Source of the DNA: Pirellulales bacterium
GTDB taxonomy: Bacteria; Planctomycetota; Planctomycetia; Pirellulales; JAEUIK01
Assembly (NCBI GenBank): GCA_019694455.1
Contig: JAIBBY010000002.1
Location: 62,001-126,000 of the forward strand
DNA length: 64,000 bases
Direction: 5' to 3'
A program made the position numbers and the translations under genes. The stretch's first letter is position 1; each line of letters begins with the position of its first letter. The notes below the pieces were generated by a model that searched no databases, was not told where the DNA came from, and was given only the letters and a program-made list of their open reading frames with translations. Positions 62,398-64,000 of this stretch are shown one piece after another.

Positions 62398-63161
62398 CGG
62401 TAGCTCAACTCTTTCATCAGCGGCTTGGCGCGGTGTTCAAAAATGCGCCGTTCTAGCCAGCCCAGCTCCTGATACTTGTTGACGGGCCGATCTTGAATGG
62501 GCTTGAACTCGGCGCTCCAGGAGTTGTTGCGCGGTTTGTGAAAATCGAGCATTTGAGAGTCGAACTCTTCGCCGAGAAAATCGCAGATGGCGCGGACTAC
62601 CGGCTCTGGCTGCTTGGTCAGGTCTTCGTAGCGCAGCTCATGGTAGTGCCCTGGCGCGAGCTTGGCGCCCGATTGACGGCCAGCGCGGACGCTGTCCATC
62701 CAGCGGGCGATGCTCCACTTGATGCGGCGCGGCGCCCAGGGCATGTTTTGCAGCGAGCGGACCACTTCATAGCCGTTGCGGATGATGTGAATGAACTGCG
62801 CCTCGGGGTAGACCTCGGCGATGAGGTCCATGCTCAGCACGTGCGCGGGGGTTTTCTCGGCCCAGCGCGGTTTGCCCGAGTGTTTGCGCAGTCGCTCGAA
62901 CAGTAGCTCCACCGAATCGCGGGCCCATTGGCACATGGCGGCGCGATCGAGCGGAAAGGGATCGCCTTCGTTCATCAACTTGCGCAAGTCGCCGTTCAGT
63001 TGCGCTTCGAAGGAGACGAACAAACCCGTTTCCCAAGTGGGGCAGAAGATGCGGGGATGGGCGTCGAGAATCGACTTCATCAAGGTGGTGCCGGAACGTG
63101 GCGATCCGACCACGAAGATGGGAGCGGTTGGCAATGCGGAAGCAGCGCTGGAGTTGGTCAT
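62394..63161 (-). CDS. sulfotransferase-family protein
   Basis: A 255-residue protein of the sulfotransferase family. The PAPS 5'-phosphosulfate-binding loop is FVVGSPRSGTTLMKS at about 16-29. A second motif, FIHIIRNGYEVVRSLQN, contains the 3'-phosphate-binding Arg. ELRYEDLTKQPEPVVRAICDFL follows, a family hallmark. Planctomycetes carry many such enzymes, acting on carbohydrates or lipids. The start MTNSSAASALPT is near the PAPS loop; an open frame extends further upstream. Confidence 0.9.
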   Translation of the reverse strand: MTNSSAASALPTAPIFVVGSPRSGTTLMKSILDAHPRIFCPTWETGLFVSFEAQLNGDLRKLMNEGDPFPLDRAAMCQWARDSVELLFERLRKHSGKPRWAEKTPAHVLSMDLIAEVYPEAQFIHIIRNGYEVVRSLQNMPWAPRRIKWSIARWMDSVRAGRQSGAKLAPGHYHELRYEDLTKQPEPVVRAICDFLGEEFDSQMLDFHKPRNNSWSAEFKPIQDRPVNKYQELGWLERRIFEHRAKPLMKELSYR

Positions 63162-63261
63162 CGATTGGAAAGGGTTGTGGAAATGCGAAGCGAATTCATC
63201 GCGGAGAAATGGGCCCTCGTCGGCGGGCGATCGTTGGGGATCGCCGGCCTGTGGCGCCATT

Positions 63262-64000
63262 CTAGTTGCCGGGAACCAGGGCGACAGCCCGGCACCAGCC
63301 GGCGCTGGCTTTTTGGATTTTAACGGGGAGGCAGGAGACGAAAAACCCGCGTGACCGGCCAATCTGGTCGAGATGGGCCAGCTTTTCGATCTGGCAGTAC
63401 TCGCGAGTGATGCCGGCGAAGTGGGCCGGCCAAATGCAGCGCCCATCTCCCGTTTGCTGATAGTCGGCCAGCATATTGGAGAACGGACGATCGAGGGTGT
63501 AAGCGTCGATGCCGATCACCTTGACCCCTTGTTCGACGAGCCACAGCGTGCTTTCTCGGCCGAGCCCCGGTTGGGCAAAGTAGTCGGCCGAGCCAAGTCG
63601 ACGATCGGCGCCGGTCCAGAGCAGCACAATATCGAAGGGGGATAGCGTATGCTCCGCTTCGCCGAGCGCGCGCCGGAGGTCGTCGATGGCGATTAGTTCG
63701 CCCGGCGGCTTATCGCGCAAATCGAGCCGCACGCCCGGGGCAAAGCACCACTCGAGCGGCACTTGGTCGATGGTGCGCGCCGGGCGACCCTCGGAAGTGC
63801 TGCCATAGTGATACGGCGCGTCGACGTGCGTGCCGGTATGGGTGATGGCCTGTATCTCCTCCACCGCCCAGCCTTGGCCGTTGGAATAGATGAGATCGTC
63901 GGGGCGGACGCCGAAGAACTGCCGCATCTGGTCGAGCCCTTCGCCATCGTGCTTGATGTAGCGAATGCGCGCGGGCAGCGGCTCCGAGGGCGCGGCGTCT
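63262..64000 (-). CDS. cyclase family protein (kynurenine formamidase-like), 5' part missing
   Basis: The C-terminal 245 residues of a cyclase-fold metalloenzyme; its start lies beyond the window edge. The metal motif THTGTHVDAPYHY is the family signature HxGTHxDxPxH. Later blocks are LWTGADRRLGSADYF, KVIGIDAYTLDRPF and WPAHFAGITREYCQIEKLAHLD. Family members include kynurenine formamidase and other isatin-hydrolase-like proteins. The frame remains open to the last base, so an ATG inside the fragment is not the true start. The substrate cannot be named. Confidence 0.85.
   Translation of the reverse strand, partial: DAAPSEPLPARIRYIKHDGEGLDQMRQFFGVRPDDLIYSNGQGWAVEEIQAITHTGTHVDAPYHYGSTSEGRPARTIDQVPLEWCFAPGVRLDLRDKPPGELIAIDDLRRALGEAEHTLSPFDIVLLWTGADRRLGSADYFAQPGLGRESTLWLVEQGVKVIGIDAYTLDRPFSNMLADYQQTGDGRCIWPAHFAGITREYCQIEKLAHLDQIGRSRGFFVSCLPVKIQKASAGWCRAVALVPGN

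Overview
The window is high-GC DNA from a bacterium of the PVC group, most likely a planctomycete of the Pirellulales type. The evidence is the gene mix: a DUF1501 protein with a twin-arginine signal, a large secreted protein ending in a CxxCH heme motif, a signal peptidase I with extra domains, a GYF-domain protein, an HTTM protein, a stand-alone RNA polymerase alpha C-terminal domain, sulfotransferase, sugar isomerase/epimerase barrels and neutral-ceramidase-like proteins. No phage, transposon, integrase, CRISPR array or rRNA was seen. The one tRNA is tRNA-Leu(GAG). Species cannot be named from the sequence alone.

0-9 kb: end of an RND-type exporter, xylose isomerase, a DinB-fold protein, a DUF1501 protein, then transketolase and a trehalose-releasing GH13 enzyme on the minus strand. 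8.4-11.2 kb: two divergent response regulators (NarL type and NtrC type) around a 665-base non-coding gap, with no kinase in view. 11.2-14.9 kb: a compact four-gene unit, TetR regulator / HlyD-type lipoprotein adaptor / ABC ATPase / ABC permease, with overlapping or almost touching genes and a perfect inverted repeat upstream that is a likely TetR operator. 15-24.3 kb: mostly cell-envelope and secreted proteins of unknown function, including an HTTM pair, a Cys-rich protein with its own terminator, a lipoprotein, a membrane P-loop ATPase, a ceramidase-like protein and a zinc-ribbon/GYF tail-anchored protein.

24-33.4 kb: an SLC13-type permease, a DUF1326 protein, citrate synthase, a beta-propeller lipoprotein, the alpha-CTD-like protein, a PcrA/UvrD helicase and a YjbR-fold protein. 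33.4-34.8 kb holds two small uncharacterised genes and spacer DNA. 34.8-46 kb: protoporphyrinogen oxidase, an FNR-type reductase, a GlcN6P-deaminase-like protein, an acetyltransferase, an orphan HlyD-like adaptor, a large glycoside-hydrolase-like protein, a TrpF paralogue and a fucose-isomerase-like protein with a structured leader.

45.7-49 kb is the most unusual part: a secreted serpin divergent from two secreted Cys-rich proteins, the second a tandem-duplicated metallothionein-like protein with 22 cysteines, followed by a terminator and the tRNA. 49-64 kb: DUF2071 protein, GAPDH, a second ceramidase-like protein, signal peptidase I, a HAD phosphatase, a pseudopilin, FloA with a small membrane partner, the large heme-binding PVC protein, an orphan beta-class DNA methyltransferase, a sugar epimerase-like barrel, a sulfotransferase and a truncated cyclase-family gene at the edge. 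Central carbon metabolism is scattered rather than clustered: xylose isomerase, transketolase, GAPDH and citrate synthase.
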